A DNA stretch of 64,000 nucleotides from Paracoccaceae bacterium (GTDB lineage: Bacteria > Pseudomonadota > Alphaproteobacteria > Rhodobacterales > Rhodobacteraceae), in assembly GCA_019454225.1 (NCBI GenBank), contig CP075370.1, positions 1,664,001 to 1,728,000 of the forward strand, given 5' to 3'. The translations under genes and the position numbers were made by a program. This document shows, piece after piece, positions 50,300 through 58,944 of the stretch. The notes under the pieces are model-generated. The model saw only the letters and a program-made list of their open reading frames with translations, searched no databases and had not been told where the DNA came from. Each line of letters begins with the position of its first letter. The stretch's first letter is position 1.

Positions 50300-51022
50300 T
50301 CAGAAGGTCGTGGCGTCTTCGCCGAACCACTTCTTGATCATCGCATTCAGCGATCCGTCGGCTTTCATCGAACCGATCGCCGCGTCGAACTTGGCCTTCA
50401 GCTCGGTGTCGCTTTCGCGCAGGCCCATGCCGACGCCGCCGCCAAGCTGCACGTCCTCGCCGGCCCAGACGAACTGGCCGCCCGATTCCGCCAGGATCGG
50501 CGCAAGATAGTCCTTGTCGGCGAAGACCGCGTCAGCCTCGCCGTTGCGCACCGCGGCGACGGTTTCGTCGGGTGTCGCGAATTCCAGCAGGGTCGCGCCG
50601 GATTCGGCGACATAGCCGGCCTGGATCGTGCCGACCTGCGCCGCGACCACGCCGCCCGCAATGTCGGCATCGGCCTTGAGCGCCATGTAGGCCGAGGCCG
50701 CCGGCGGAATGTAGTTCTGCGTGAAGTCGATCACCTTGTCGCGTTCCTCGGTGATCGACATCCCGGCGATGATCGTGTCGTAGTTGCCCGACTGCAGGTT
50801 CGGGATGATGCTGTCCCAGTCGGTGGTGACCCACTCGCAGGTCAGGCCCGCCATTGCGCACAGCGTATCGCCCAGTTCGCGCTCGAACCCGTCGACCTCG
50901 CCCTTGTCGTTGATGAAGTTGTAGGGAGGGTAGGCGCCCTCGGTCCCCATGCGGACGGTCTGGGCGGCGGATGCGCCCGCGGCAAAGGCCAGAAGGGCCG
51001 TGGTCAGGATCAGTTTCTTCAT
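50300..51022 (-). CDS. ABC transporter periplasmic binding protein, paralog 1
   Basis: 240 residues with a Sec leader (MKKLILTTALLAFAAGASAAQ). The SBP_bac_3 features are GAYPPYNFINDKGEVDGFERELG, WDSIIPNLQSGNYDTIIAGMSITEER and IDFTQNYIPP. It binds polar amino acids, opines or agmatine-like amines. It shares its whole length and the KWFGED end with the next protein upstream, so the two are a tandem duplication. Confidence 0.9.
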   Translation of the reverse strand: MKKLILTTALLAFAAGASAAQTVRMGTEGAYPPYNFINDKGEVDGFERELGDTLCAMAGLTCEWVTTDWDSIIPNLQSGNYDTIIAGMSITEERDKVIDFTQNYIPPAASAYMALKADADIAGGVVAAQVGTIQAGYVAESGATLLEFATPDETVAAVRNGEADAVFADKDYLAPILAESGGQFVWAGEDVQLGGGVGMGLRESDTELKAKFDAAIGSMKADGSLNAMIKKWFGEDATTF

Positions 51023-51071
51023 TGTCGTCTCCCTGTTAGGGGCCTTTGCGGCCCGCCGTTCGAAGTTGCAG

Positions 51072-51791
51072 TCAGAAGGTCGGCACGTCCTCGCCAAACC
51101 ATTTCAGCAGAAGCGCGTTCAGGCTTCCATCCCGTTTCATCCCGGCGATCGCGGCATCGATCTGCCCGCGCAGGCCGGTGTCCGACTTGCGCAGCGCGAG
51201 GCCGAAGCCCTCGCCCAGCGGAACGCCCGAACGGGCGAGGATCAGCGCGCCGCCCGACCCGGCGGCGGTTTCCGACAGGAACCGCTGGTCGGCAAATCCC
51301 GCATCCGCCTCGCCCCGCAGGACGGCCGCGACGACGTCGTCGGTGGTGGGAAACTCGACCAGGACCGCGCCCGAGGCCGCCACATGCTGCGCGTGGACCG
51401 AGGCCGCCTGTGCCGCAACCAGCCCGCCGTCGAGATCGGCATCGGCGTCGCGCGCGATGTAGGCCGAAGGTTCGGGTGGCACATAGGGCGCGGTGAAGTC
51501 CACGACCTGCCGGCGTTCCGCAGTGATGGTCATCGCGGCCAGGATCACATCGACATTGCCCGACTGAAGCTGCGGGATCAGCGCGTCCCACTCCACCACG
51601 ACCCAGGCGCAGTCAAGCCCGGCACGCGTGCACATCGCATCGCCGAAGTCGCGGTCGAAGCCTGCGATGTCGCCCGCGTCATTGATGAAGTTGAAGGGGG
51701 GAAAGGCGGCCTCGGTCGCCAGCCGGACGGTTTCGGCATGTCCGGGCAGGGCAAGCGCCAGGGACAGGATCAGCGCGCGGACCACCGGCAT
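51072..51791 (-). CDS. ABC transporter periplasmic binding protein, paralog 2
   Basis: 239 residues with a leader ending GHAE. The SBP_bac_3 core is AAFPPFNFINDAGDIAGFDRDFG, WDALIPQLQSGNVDVILAAMTITAERRQVVDFT. It differs from paralog 1 at many pocket positions, suggesting a different ligand range. The ATG overlaps the ATPase stop (TGATG). Confidence 0.9.
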   Translation of the reverse strand: MPVVRALILSLALALPGHAETVRLATEAAFPPFNFINDAGDIAGFDRDFGDAMCTRAGLDCAWVVVEWDALIPQLQSGNVDVILAAMTITAERRQVVDFTAPYVPPEPSAYIARDADADLDGGLVAAQAASVHAQHVAASGAVLVEFPTTDDVVAAVLRGEADAGFADQRFLSETAAGSGGALILARSGVPLGEGFGLALRKSDTGLRGQIDAAIAGMKRDGSLNALLLKWFGEDVPTF

Positions 51792-52612
51792 CACGCCCCC
51801 GCCGACAGGAATGCGCGCAGCCGGTCGGTGCGCGGCTGCCCGAACACCTGGGATGGCGGGCCCTCCTCCTCGATCCGGCCCTGGTGCAGGAACACGACAT
51901 GATCCGAAAGGTCGGCGGCCAGCTTCATGTCATGGGTCACCAGAAGCATCGTCCGGTGCTCACCCGCGAGATCCTTGATGACTCGCACCACTTCCTGCTG
52001 GAGTTCGGGATCAAGCGCCGAGGTCGGTTCGTCGAACAAGAGCGCGCGGGGCTCCATGCACAGGGCGCGGGCGATGGCGGCGCGCTGCTGCTGGCCGCCC
52101 GAGAGCTGCGCGGGCCAGGCATCGGCCTTGTCCGCGATGCCGACCTTGGCAAGATAGGCGCGCGCCTTGTCCTCGACCTCTTTCGGGTCGCGGCGCAGCA
52201 CCGTCACCGGCGCCTCCATCACGTTCTGCAGGACGGTCAGGTGGGCCCAGAGGTTGAACTGCTGGAAAACCATCGACAGGTTGGTGCGGATGCGGGTGAC
52301 CTGCGCCCGGTCGGCGGGCTGGCGTTGCAGGCCCTGGCCCTTCCAGCGCACGGCCTCGCCCTCGAAGATGACATCGCCCTGCTGGCTGTCCTCCAGCAGG
52401 TTGCAGCACCGCAGCAGCGTCGATTTTCCGGACCCCGACGATCCGATCAGCGACACGACGGTGCCGCGCCGGGCCCGCATGTCGACGCCCTTGAGCACCT
52501 CGAGCGGGCCATAGCTCTTGTGCAGGTTGCGAATCTCGATGACCGGGGTGTCGGCGTTCAAGGGGGCGTCCTTCGGGCGTGGTGGGCGAGTAGGGCGCAA
52601 GTCCTGCGCCAT
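51791..52612 (-). CDS. ABC transporter ATP-binding protein (HisP/OccP type)
   Basis: 273 residues. Walker A is GSSGSGKST, the Q-loop MVFQQFNLWAHLTVLQNV is typical of polar amino acid importers, the signature is LSGGQQQR, Walker B LLFDEPTSALDPEL and H-loop VTHD. It heads the gene run that continues through binding proteins, permeases and ligase. A shorter start near residue 18 is possible. Confidence 0.9.
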   Translation of the reverse strand: MAQDLRPTRPPRPKDAPLNADTPVIEIRNLHKSYGPLEVLKGVDMRARRGTVVSLIGSSGSGKSTLLRCCNLLEDSQQGDVIFEGEAVRWKGQGLQRQPADRAQVTRIRTNLSMVFQQFNLWAHLTVLQNVMEAPVTVLRRDPKEVEDKARAYLAKVGIADKADAWPAQLSGGQQQRAAIARALCMEPRALLFDEPTSALDPELQQEVVRVIKDLAGEHRTMLLVTHDMKLAADLSDHVVFLHQGRIEEEGPPSQVFGQPRTDRLRAFLSAGA

Positions 52613-52659
52613 TGCAACGGTCTTTCCGGACAGTCAGGCGCAGGCAGGTGCCGGATCGG

Positions 52660-53424
52660 TCAGCGAATGCCGCCGATTTGGTCAGGTGGCGGGGGTATGG
52701 GCACATCCAGATAGTCGGATGCCGGTATCCGGACGATCCCGCGCAGGCGAAGCGCCGCGCGGTCATCGGGCGCCAGCGCGGCGATGGCGGCCGCGGTTGC
52801 CGCGAAAAGCGTCGCGGTGTCGGCCTCGCGGGCCGCGATCAGGGGCAGGCCGGGCGTCGGCGGGGTGCGATGGATCACCCGCAACGCGGCGGCGGCGGCC
52901 TCGATTCCCTCCAGGATGGACCAGGTCACGCCGTCGATCGCCGCAAGATCGGCCTGCCCGCCGGCGACGGCGCGGACCGAGGCGGCGTGTGCTCCGGTCT
53001 GTGGGCCTGGGCGCAGCCCGAGCCGTGCGGCGTCCTGCGCGATGGCGGCCCAGCCCGACTGCGACATCGGGTCGTTGAACGCCAGCCGCGCCCCGGCAAA
53101 GCCGTCAAGGCGGTCGCGCGGATCGTCCCGGCGCGCGACAACCACGCTGCAGTAGTGGCCCGGCGGGCAGTCGGGCAGACCATAGTCGGGTGTGCCCACA
53201 AGTGCGACGCGGTCATGCAGCCGGGCGCGGAAGGGAAAGCCGCAGGTCTGGGCCAGCACGAGGTCGGGCGCCGTCCAGACCGGCCAAAGATCATCCTGCC
53301 CCCGCGTCAGCACCTCGGGCGCAGCCCGGCCCCGCGCGCGCAGGTCATCGCGGATCAGGGCCCAGAGCCGGTCGTTCGCCGCCCGCAGCGGCGGCGGATC
53401 GTACATCGGCAGCGCGGCGATCAT
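52660..53424 (-). CDS. PhnD-like phosphate/phosphonate-binding family protein without leader
   Basis: 254 residues of the PhnD/PBP2 fold: LVLAQTCGFPFRARLHDRVALVGTPDYG, LAFNDPMSQSGWAAI and DGVTWSILEG. No signal peptide is present, so it is probably cytoplasmic and not a classical ABC binding protein. The ATG overlaps the TerB-like gene stop (ATGA). No transporter partner of the phosphonate type is adjacent. Ligand unknown. Confidence 0.78.
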   Translation of the reverse strand: MIAALPMYDPPPLRAANDRLWALIRDDLRARGRAAPEVLTRGQDDLWPVWTAPDLVLAQTCGFPFRARLHDRVALVGTPDYGLPDCPPGHYCSVVVARRDDPRDRLDGFAGARLAFNDPMSQSGWAAIAQDAARLGLRPGPQTGAHAASVRAVAGGQADLAAIDGVTWSILEGIEAAAAALRVIHRTPPTPGLPLIAAREADTATLFAATAAAIAALAPDDRAALRLRGIVRIPASDYLDVPIPPPPDQIGGIR

Positions 53425-53861
53425 CGGGCGGCCCCCGACGCCCGCTGCCGTGCCTGCGCCGATTCCACATCCGTAAGACCCAGAAGCCCCGCGATCAGTC
53501 GCATCAGGCGGTCTTCATCGGCGTCGCGTGCGCCATCGGCCAGAACGACCGACCACATCGCCTCCATCAGATGCGCCCGCGCCTCGAGCGGCACGGCCTC
53601 CTTCAGTGCCCGGGTGAAGCGCACGGTGTCGGGCGACTGCGATTCCAGCGTCTCGGCCCGGGAACGCAGATCAGCGACGGCAAAGGGCGACAGCGACAGG
53701 TGGGCGGCCAGCACCTGGTCGATGCGATGGCGCTCGGCCTCGGCATAGTCGCCGTCGGCCCGCGCGAGCCGGACAAGCAGCGCCGCGAGCGCCAGACCCG
53801 CATCGGGTGTGGCAGGGACGGGGGCGGGGCCGGACAGGCGGCGGAGGATCGCGTCGAGCAT
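53421..53861 (-). CDS. TerB-like (tellurite resistance B fold) protein
   Basis: 146 residues, helical. ALAALLVRLARADGDYAEAERHRIDQVLAAHL and MEAMWSVVLADGARDADEDRLMRLIAGLLGL are the paired acidic Ca-like motifs of TerB. The function is unclear; tellurite itself is unlikely as no ter genes are near. The start at 53861 was chosen because upstream codons lie in the dprA gap. It is co-translated with the PhnD-like gene. Confidence 0.8.
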   Translation of the reverse strand: MLDAILRRLSGPAPVPATPDAGLALAALLVRLARADGDYAEAERHRIDQVLAAHLSLSPFAVADLRSRAETLESQSPDTVRFTRALKEAVPLEARAHLMEAMWSVVLADGARDADEDRLMRLIAGLLGLTDVESAQARQRASGAAR

Positions 53862-53982
53862 CCAGCGGATATAGCGGCCGCGGGCAGCGGCGCAAAGATG
53901 CGCCGTGCATGCACCGGCATCCGACAGTTCACGTTGTGTTAACCATTTGTCGCACAGGGTCGGGCAGGCCCCGGGGAACGCC

Positions 53983-55143
53983 ATGGACGAAGGTTTCGAC
54001 GAACCGGCCGCGACCTATGACCCGCCGGGCGACCCCGGGGCGCGGCTGGACTGGCTGCGCCTGATCCGGTCGCGCCGGGTCGGTCCGGCGACATTTCACC
54101 GCCTGATGGCCGCGCACGGGACGGCGCGCGCGGCGCTTGCCGCGCTGCCCGGTATCGCCGCGGTCGCAGGCGTCGCGGATTATGAGCCCTGCCCCGAAGG
54201 TGTGGTCCGGGCCGAGGCCGCGGCGGCGCGGAGGGTCGGTGCGCGGCTGGTCTGCCGGGGTGAGGCGGACTATCCCGGGCCGCTGGCGCGGATCGCCGAT
54301 GCGCCACCCTGCCTGTGGCTGCGGGGCGATGCACGGCATCTGGCACGCCCGATGGTCGCGCTCGTGGGTGCCCGCAATGCCTCGTCCCTGGGGCTGCGCA
54401 TGGCGCGCCGACTGGCCGAGGGGCTGGCCGAGGCGGGATTCACGGTCGTGTCCGGCCTGGCGCGTGGCATCGACGCAGAGGCGCATCAGGGCGCGATGGC
54501 GGGGGGCACGGTGGCGGTTCTGGCTGGCGGCGTGGACATCGCCTATCCGCCCGAGAACACCGCGCTGCTGGCCGAACTGGCGGAGCGTGGCTGCGTGCTG
54601 TCCGAGGTGCCGGTGGGCACCGAGCCGCAGGCGCGGCATTTCCCGCAGCGAAACCGCATCGTGTCCGGCCTGTCGCGTGCCGTGGTCGTGGTCGAGGCGG
54701 CGGCGCGATCGGGCAGCCTGCTGACGGCCCGCGCGGCGCTTGACCAGGGGCGCGAGGTGCTGGCGGTGCCCGGCCATCCGTTCGATGCCCGCGCCGCCGG
54801 CTGCAACCAGCTGATCCGCGAGGGGGCGACCCTTGTGCGATCGGTCGCCGATGTGGTCGAGGCGATCGGCGCGGGGCTGGCGGTGCCGCCGGTCGCCGCG
54901 ATGCCGCCGGAACCGCCGCGCCCGCCGCTGCCCGGCCCGGTGCCCGCGCGCCGCCCGCTGACGGACGTGGCACAGGTGCATGCACGGATCCTGTCGCGGC
55001 TGGGCCCGTCACCGCTGCCCGAGGATCAGTTGATCCGTGACCTGGCGATGCCGGCGGCGCTTGTCGCCCCCGAATTGCTGACGCTCGAGATGGAGGGGCG
55101 CGTGCTGCGGGCGCCCGGGGGCCTGCTGTCGCGCGCCGTCTGA
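53983..55143 (+). CDS. dprA: DNA-processing protein DprA
   Basis: 386 residues. The Rossmann core has ALVGARNASSLGLRMARRLAEGLAEAGFTVVSGLARGIDAEAHQGA, PQRNRIVSGLSRAVVVVEA and GSLLTARAALDQGREVLAVPG. A C-terminal winged helix (about 325-386) follows a proline-rich linker. It loads RecA on incoming single-stranded DNA during transformation. Divergent from the TerB-like gene. Complete. Confidence 0.94.
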   Translation: MDEGFDEPAATYDPPGDPGARLDWLRLIRSRRVGPATFHRLMAAHGTARAALAALPGIAAVAGVADYEPCPEGVVRAEAAAARRVGARLVCRGEADYPGPLARIADAPPCLWLRGDARHLARPMVALVGARNASSLGLRMARRLAEGLAEAGFTVVSGLARGIDAEAHQGAMAGGTVAVLAGGVDIAYPPENTALLAELAERGCVLSEVPVGTEPQARHFPQRNRIVSGLSRAVVVVEAAARSGSLLTARAALDQGREVLAVPGHPFDARAAGCNQLIREGATLVRSVADVVEAIGAGLAVPPVAAMPPEPPRPPLPGPVPARRPLTDVAQVHARILSRLGPSPLPEDQLIRDLAMPAALVAPELLTLEMEGRVLRAPGGLLSRAV

Positions 55144-55197
55144 CGCGGCATTCGCCCTGATTGACAATGCGCGGCCCCCGCCCACATGGTGCCCCGC

Positions 55198-55223
55198 CCG
55201 CGCCGCCCCCCCTGGCGGCGCGG
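55198..55223. other. Hairpin in the topA leader
   Basis: Perfect 10-base arms CCGCGCCGCC and GGCGGCGCGG with a six-base loop end 17 bases before the topA ATG. It is close to the GAGGG ribosome site. It could be the 3' end of dprA RNA without a T-run or a supercoiling/translation control structure of topA. A TTGACA at 55161-55166 may be the topA -35. Confidence 0.45.
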
Positions 55224-55240
55224 CCATTGATGAGGGTTTC

Positions 55241-57937
55241 ATGGCTGTAGTTGTCGTCGAGTCTCCTGCCAAGGCCAAGACAATAAACAAGTATCTTGGA
55301 CCGGGCTTTACCGTGCTCGCCTCCTACGGCCATGTGCGCGACCTGCCCGCCAAGGACGGATCGGTGGACCCCGACAGCGGATTCGCGATGACCTGGGAGG
55401 TTGCGCCTGAAAGCCGCAAACATGTGAAGGCGATTGCCGACGCGCTCAAGACCGATGACACGCTGATCCTTGCCACCGACCCCGACCGCGAGGGCGAGGC
55501 GATTTCCTGGCATCTTCAGGAGGCCCTGTCCTCCAGCCTCAAGAAGGGCAAGCAGGTCAGGCGGGTCACCTTCAACGCCATCACCAAGGCCGCGGTGGGC
55601 GAGGCCATGGCGAACCCGCGGGCGGTCGATCAGCCGCTTGTCGAGGCCTATCTGGCGCGGCGCGCGCTTGACTATCTGGTGGGGTTCACGCTGTCGCCGG
55701 TGCTGTGGCGCAAGCTGCCCGGCGCGCGGTCGGCCGGGCGGGTGCAATCGGTCTGCCTGCGGCTGATCGTCGAGCGCGAGATGGAGATAGAAGCGTTTCG
55801 ACCCCGCGAGTTCTGGACCGTGGCGGCCATGCTGACGACGCCGCGCGGTCAGGATTTCGAGGCGCGACTGGTCTCGCTGGCTGGAAAGAAGCTGGACAAG
55901 TTCGACATATCCACAGCAGAAACGGCCGAGATTGCGGTAAAGGCGATCACTTCGCGAACATTGCGCGTGGAATCGGTAGAGGCAAAGCCCGCGGCCCGCA
56001 ACCCCTGGCCACCGTTCATGACATCCACCCTGCAGCAGGAGGCCAGCCGCAAGCTGGGCCTTGGCGCCAAGCAGTGCATGAGCGCCGCGCAGCGCCTGTA
56101 TGAGGCCGGTCACATCACCTACATGCGAACCGATGGCATCGACATGGCGCCCGAGGCGGTGATGGCCGCGCGTGACGAGATCCGCCGGAGGTTCGGCGAC
56201 CGCTACGTTCCCGACAGCCCGCGCATGTACAAGAACAAGGCCAAGAACGCCCAGGAAGCGCATGAATGCATCCGGCCCACGGACATGGCAGCGGCGCCCG
56301 ACAAACTGCGCCTGAGCGAGCGTGACCAGGCCGGGCTCTATGACCTGATCTGGAAGCGGACCCTGGCCAGCCAGATGGCGGCGGCGCGGCTGGAACGCAC
56401 GACCGTCGAGGTGGGCAGCCCTGACCGGCAGGTCGGTCTGCGCGCCACCGGGCAGGTGGTGCTGTTCGACGGTTTCCTGAAGGTCTATGACGAGGGCCGC
56501 GACGATGACGGCGATGACGACGGCAGGCTGCCGCAGATCATGGCTGACGAGGCGGTGACACCCCGGCAGGACGCATATCGCGCTGCCTTCCAGAAGGCGG
56601 TCGCCGGTTCCGCCGGGACCGTGACCGACAGTGCCCCGACCGAACGGGCGGGCTCTGCCGTGATCAGTCCGGACGGGGCCATCCTGGCCAGCCAGAGCCA
56701 TACCCAGCCACCGCCCCGCTACACCGAGGCGACGCTGGTCAAGCGGATGGAGGAACTGGGCATCGGGCGACCGTCGACCTATGCCTCGATCCTGACCACG
56801 ATCGTGGATCGGGAATATGTGAAGAAGGACAAGAACCGCCTGATCCCCGAGGACAAGGGGCGGCTGGTCACGGCGTTCCTGACGAATTTCTTCCGCCGCT
56901 ACGTGGAGTATGACTTCACCGCCGATCTTGAGGGGCAGCTTGACGATGTCTCGGCGGGTGGTCGCGACTGGAAGGATGTTCTGGCCCGGTTCTGGCGCGA
57001 CTTCTCGGCCGCGGTCGCGGAGACGGCCGACCTGCGGATTGGCGAGGTGCTGGACAAGATCGACGATTTCCTTGCGCCGCATCTCTACCCCTTGCGTGCC
57101 GACGGCAGCGACCCCCGGTCCTGTCCGACCTGCGGGACCGGACGGCTGCATCTCAAGACCGCGCGGTCGGGCGGGGCCTTCATCGGGTGCGGGAACTATC
57201 CGGAATGCCGCTACACGCGCCCGATCTCCGGGGCGGAGGAGGGCGCGGGCGGCGGTGACCGCATCCTTGGCCATGACGAGAACGGCCTTGCGGTGGCGGT
57301 GAAGTCCGGCCGGTTCGGCCCCTATGTGCAGCGCGGCGACGCAACCGAGGCAGAGCCAAAGCCGCCCCGCGCCAGCCTGCCCAAGGGGTGGTCGCCGGAC
57401 ACGATCACGCTGGAACGCGCGATGATGCTGCTGTCCCTGCCCAGACTGGTGGGCGAGCATCCCGAGGGTGGCCCGGTCGAGGCGGGGATCGGGCGGTTCG
57501 GGCCCTTCGTCAAGCATGGCGCGACCTATGCGAACCTGTCCGACGCGGAAGAGGTGTTCACCATCGGCATGAACAGGGCGGTCGAGGTTCTGGCGCAGAA
57601 GGCAACACGCGGCCGCGCGACATCGGCCCCGGCCACGCCGCTGCGGGAGCTTGGCGAACATCGGGACGGCGGCATCGTTGCCGTGATGCCCGGGCGCTAC
57701 GGCCCCTATGTGAAATGGGGCAAGGTCAACGCCACCCTGCCCAAGGAACTTTCCCCCGAGACGGTGACCCTGGACGAGGCGATTGCGCTCGTCGCGGAGA
57801 AGGCAGGGAAGGCGAAGCCGAGGAAGGCCCCGGCACGCAAGGCCGCGAAGCCTGCAGCCGCGGCCAAGCCCGCCAGGTCGGCAGGCGGAACAACCCGCAA
57901 GGCATCGAAAGGGACGACCGGGAAAGCCGGGGCATGA
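55241..57937 (+). CDS. topA: DNA topoisomerase I
   Basis: 898 residues. The toprim domain has VVVVESPAKAKTI and ATDPDREGEAISW, with acidic residues at 80-84. The catalytic Tyr294 is in ITYMRTDGI. One C4 zinc-ribbon begins at Cys628 (CPTCGTG...CGNYPEC). Then come C-terminal repeat units with RFGPYV, RFGPFV and RYGPYV. The end is a Lys/Ala/Pro tail (about 855-898). It relaxes negative supercoils. Complete. Confidence 0.96.
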   Translation: MAVVVVESPAKAKTINKYLGPGFTVLASYGHVRDLPAKDGSVDPDSGFAMTWEVAPESRKHVKAIADALKTDDTLILATDPDREGEAISWHLQEALSSSLKKGKQVRRVTFNAITKAAVGEAMANPRAVDQPLVEAYLARRALDYLVGFTLSPVLWRKLPGARSAGRVQSVCLRLIVEREMEIEAFRPREFWTVAAMLTTPRGQDFEARLVSLAGKKLDKFDISTAETAEIAVKAITSRTLRVESVEAKPAARNPWPPFMTSTLQQEASRKLGLGAKQCMSAAQRLYEAGHITYMRTDGIDMAPEAVMAARDEIRRRFGDRYVPDSPRMYKNKAKNAQEAHECIRPTDMAAAPDKLRLSERDQAGLYDLIWKRTLASQMAAARLERTTVEVGSPDRQVGLRATGQVVLFDGFLKVYDEGRDDDGDDDGRLPQIMADEAVTPRQDAYRAAFQKAVAGSAGTVTDSAPTERAGSAVISPDGAILASQSHTQPPPRYTEATLVKRMEELGIGRPSTYASILTTIVDREYVKKDKNRLIPEDKGRLVTAFLTNFFRRYVEYDFTADLEGQLDDVSAGGRDWKDVLARFWRDFSAAVAETADLRIGEVLDKIDDFLAPHLYPLRADGSDPRSCPTCGTGRLHLKTARSGGAFIGCGNYPECRYTRPISGAEEGAGGGDRILGHDENGLAVAVKSGRFGPYVQRGDATEAEPKPPRASLPKGWSPDTITLERAMMLLSLPRLVGEHPEGGPVEAGIGRFGPFVKHGATYANLSDAEEVFTIGMNRAVEVLAQKATRGRATSAPATPLRELGEHRDGGIVAVMPGRYGPYVKWGKVNATLPKELSPETVTLDEAIALVAEKAGKAKPRKAPARKAAKPAAAAKPARSAGGTTRKASKGTTGKAGA

Positions 57938-58923
57938 CCGGCGGGGATGCATCGGGGCGTCGTGTCCTGATCCATCTCGGCATGCCGAAGACCGGCACGA
58001 CGGCGTTGCAGAACGCGCTGCGGCGCCTCACGGACAGGACCGCGCCGCATGTGATCTATCCGACCTACGCGCGCGACAGTCGCTGGGCACATCACCAGCT
58101 TGCCGAGGATCTGCGCGCCCATCTGAACGCGGGCGGCGAACCTGAGGTCCATGCTGCGGGGCTGGTGACGGATCTGCTCGGCTTGCCCCGATACCGGGGC
58201 GACTGCACGGCCGTCTACAGTTCGGAGGCATTCGCCAATCTCTGCGGGCATGCGACCGCCCCGATGCTTCGACGATGGCTGGCCACGATCCGGGGGGCGG
58301 GTCGGCTCATGCCGGTGATTTACCTGCGCGAGATGACCGCGTTCCTTGAATCGATGTATCTGCAAAGCGCGCGCTTCGGAAACGCCGGGACCTCGTTCGA
58401 GGACTACCTGGCGCCGCGCCCCGGCTGGTTCAGAAACCTGTGCCTGGGTCTGACAGGTCTGGTTGCGGAAGGCGTCGAGGTCGCCTTTGCCGGCAAGGGA
58501 TATGACATCCTGGCCGAATTCGACCGGCGCCTCATGCTGGCCGAGGGCACGCTGCGATCGGTTTCCGGACCGGCACTGAATGTCAGGCCGGGGTACAAGG
58601 TGCAGACGATCCTGACGCATCTGCCACGTGTCGAGGAAAGGCTGCGATTCGGGATTGACCGGCACGCCTTCCTGAAGACGGCTGCCGGCAAGCAGGCGAT
58701 ACCCGGCGACACGGCAGCCTATTCGCTGTTCACCCCGGCGGGGCGCAGGCAGGCCAAGGCGAGGTTTGACGCAATCGCTGCCGAGGCAGGGCTGATCGGC
58801 TATGTGCAGGCCTTTGCCGGTGAACCGCCCCCGGACCTGCCTTTCATGCCGCTCGATTTCGCGGCGCTCGCCCCGGCCGATTTCGACTGGCTGGCCGCGC
58901 ATCGCCAGTTGTTCGCGCTCTAG
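57934..58923 (+). CDS. Sulfotransferase-like P-loop protein
   Basis: 329 residues. The N-terminal GMPKTGTTALQ (16-26) is the PAPS-binding loop of sulfotransferases. AVYSSEAFANLC and LMPVIYLREMTAFLESMYLQSAR form the expected 3'-phosphate-binding strand-helix (Arg then Ser region). No signal or membrane segment is seen. Target unknown; such proteins sulfate polysaccharides or lipids. The ATG overlaps the topA stop (ATGA), an odd partner for a topoisomerase. Confidence 0.7.
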   Translation: MTGGDASGRRVLIHLGMPKTGTTALQNALRRLTDRTAPHVIYPTYARDSRWAHHQLAEDLRAHLNAGGEPEVHAAGLVTDLLGLPRYRGDCTAVYSSEAFANLCGHATAPMLRRWLATIRGAGRLMPVIYLREMTAFLESMYLQSARFGNAGTSFEDYLAPRPGWFRNLCLGLTGLVAEGVEVAFAGKGYDILAEFDRRLMLAEGTLRSVSGPALNVRPGYKVQTILTHLPRVEERLRFGIDRHAFLKTAAGKQAIPGDTAAYSLFTPAGRRQAKARFDAIAAEAGLIGYVQAFAGEPPPDLPFMPLDFAALAPADFDWLAAHRQLFAL

Positions 58924-58944
58924 CTGCGCCGATGTCGGGCGTCG

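Noticed and set aside
54440-57952. Open frame of over 1,100 codons on the minus strand across dprA and topA
   Set aside because: It is antisense to two intact conserved genes, and its translation is Arg/Gly/Pro-rich with no recognisable domain, as expected for high-GC shadow frames.
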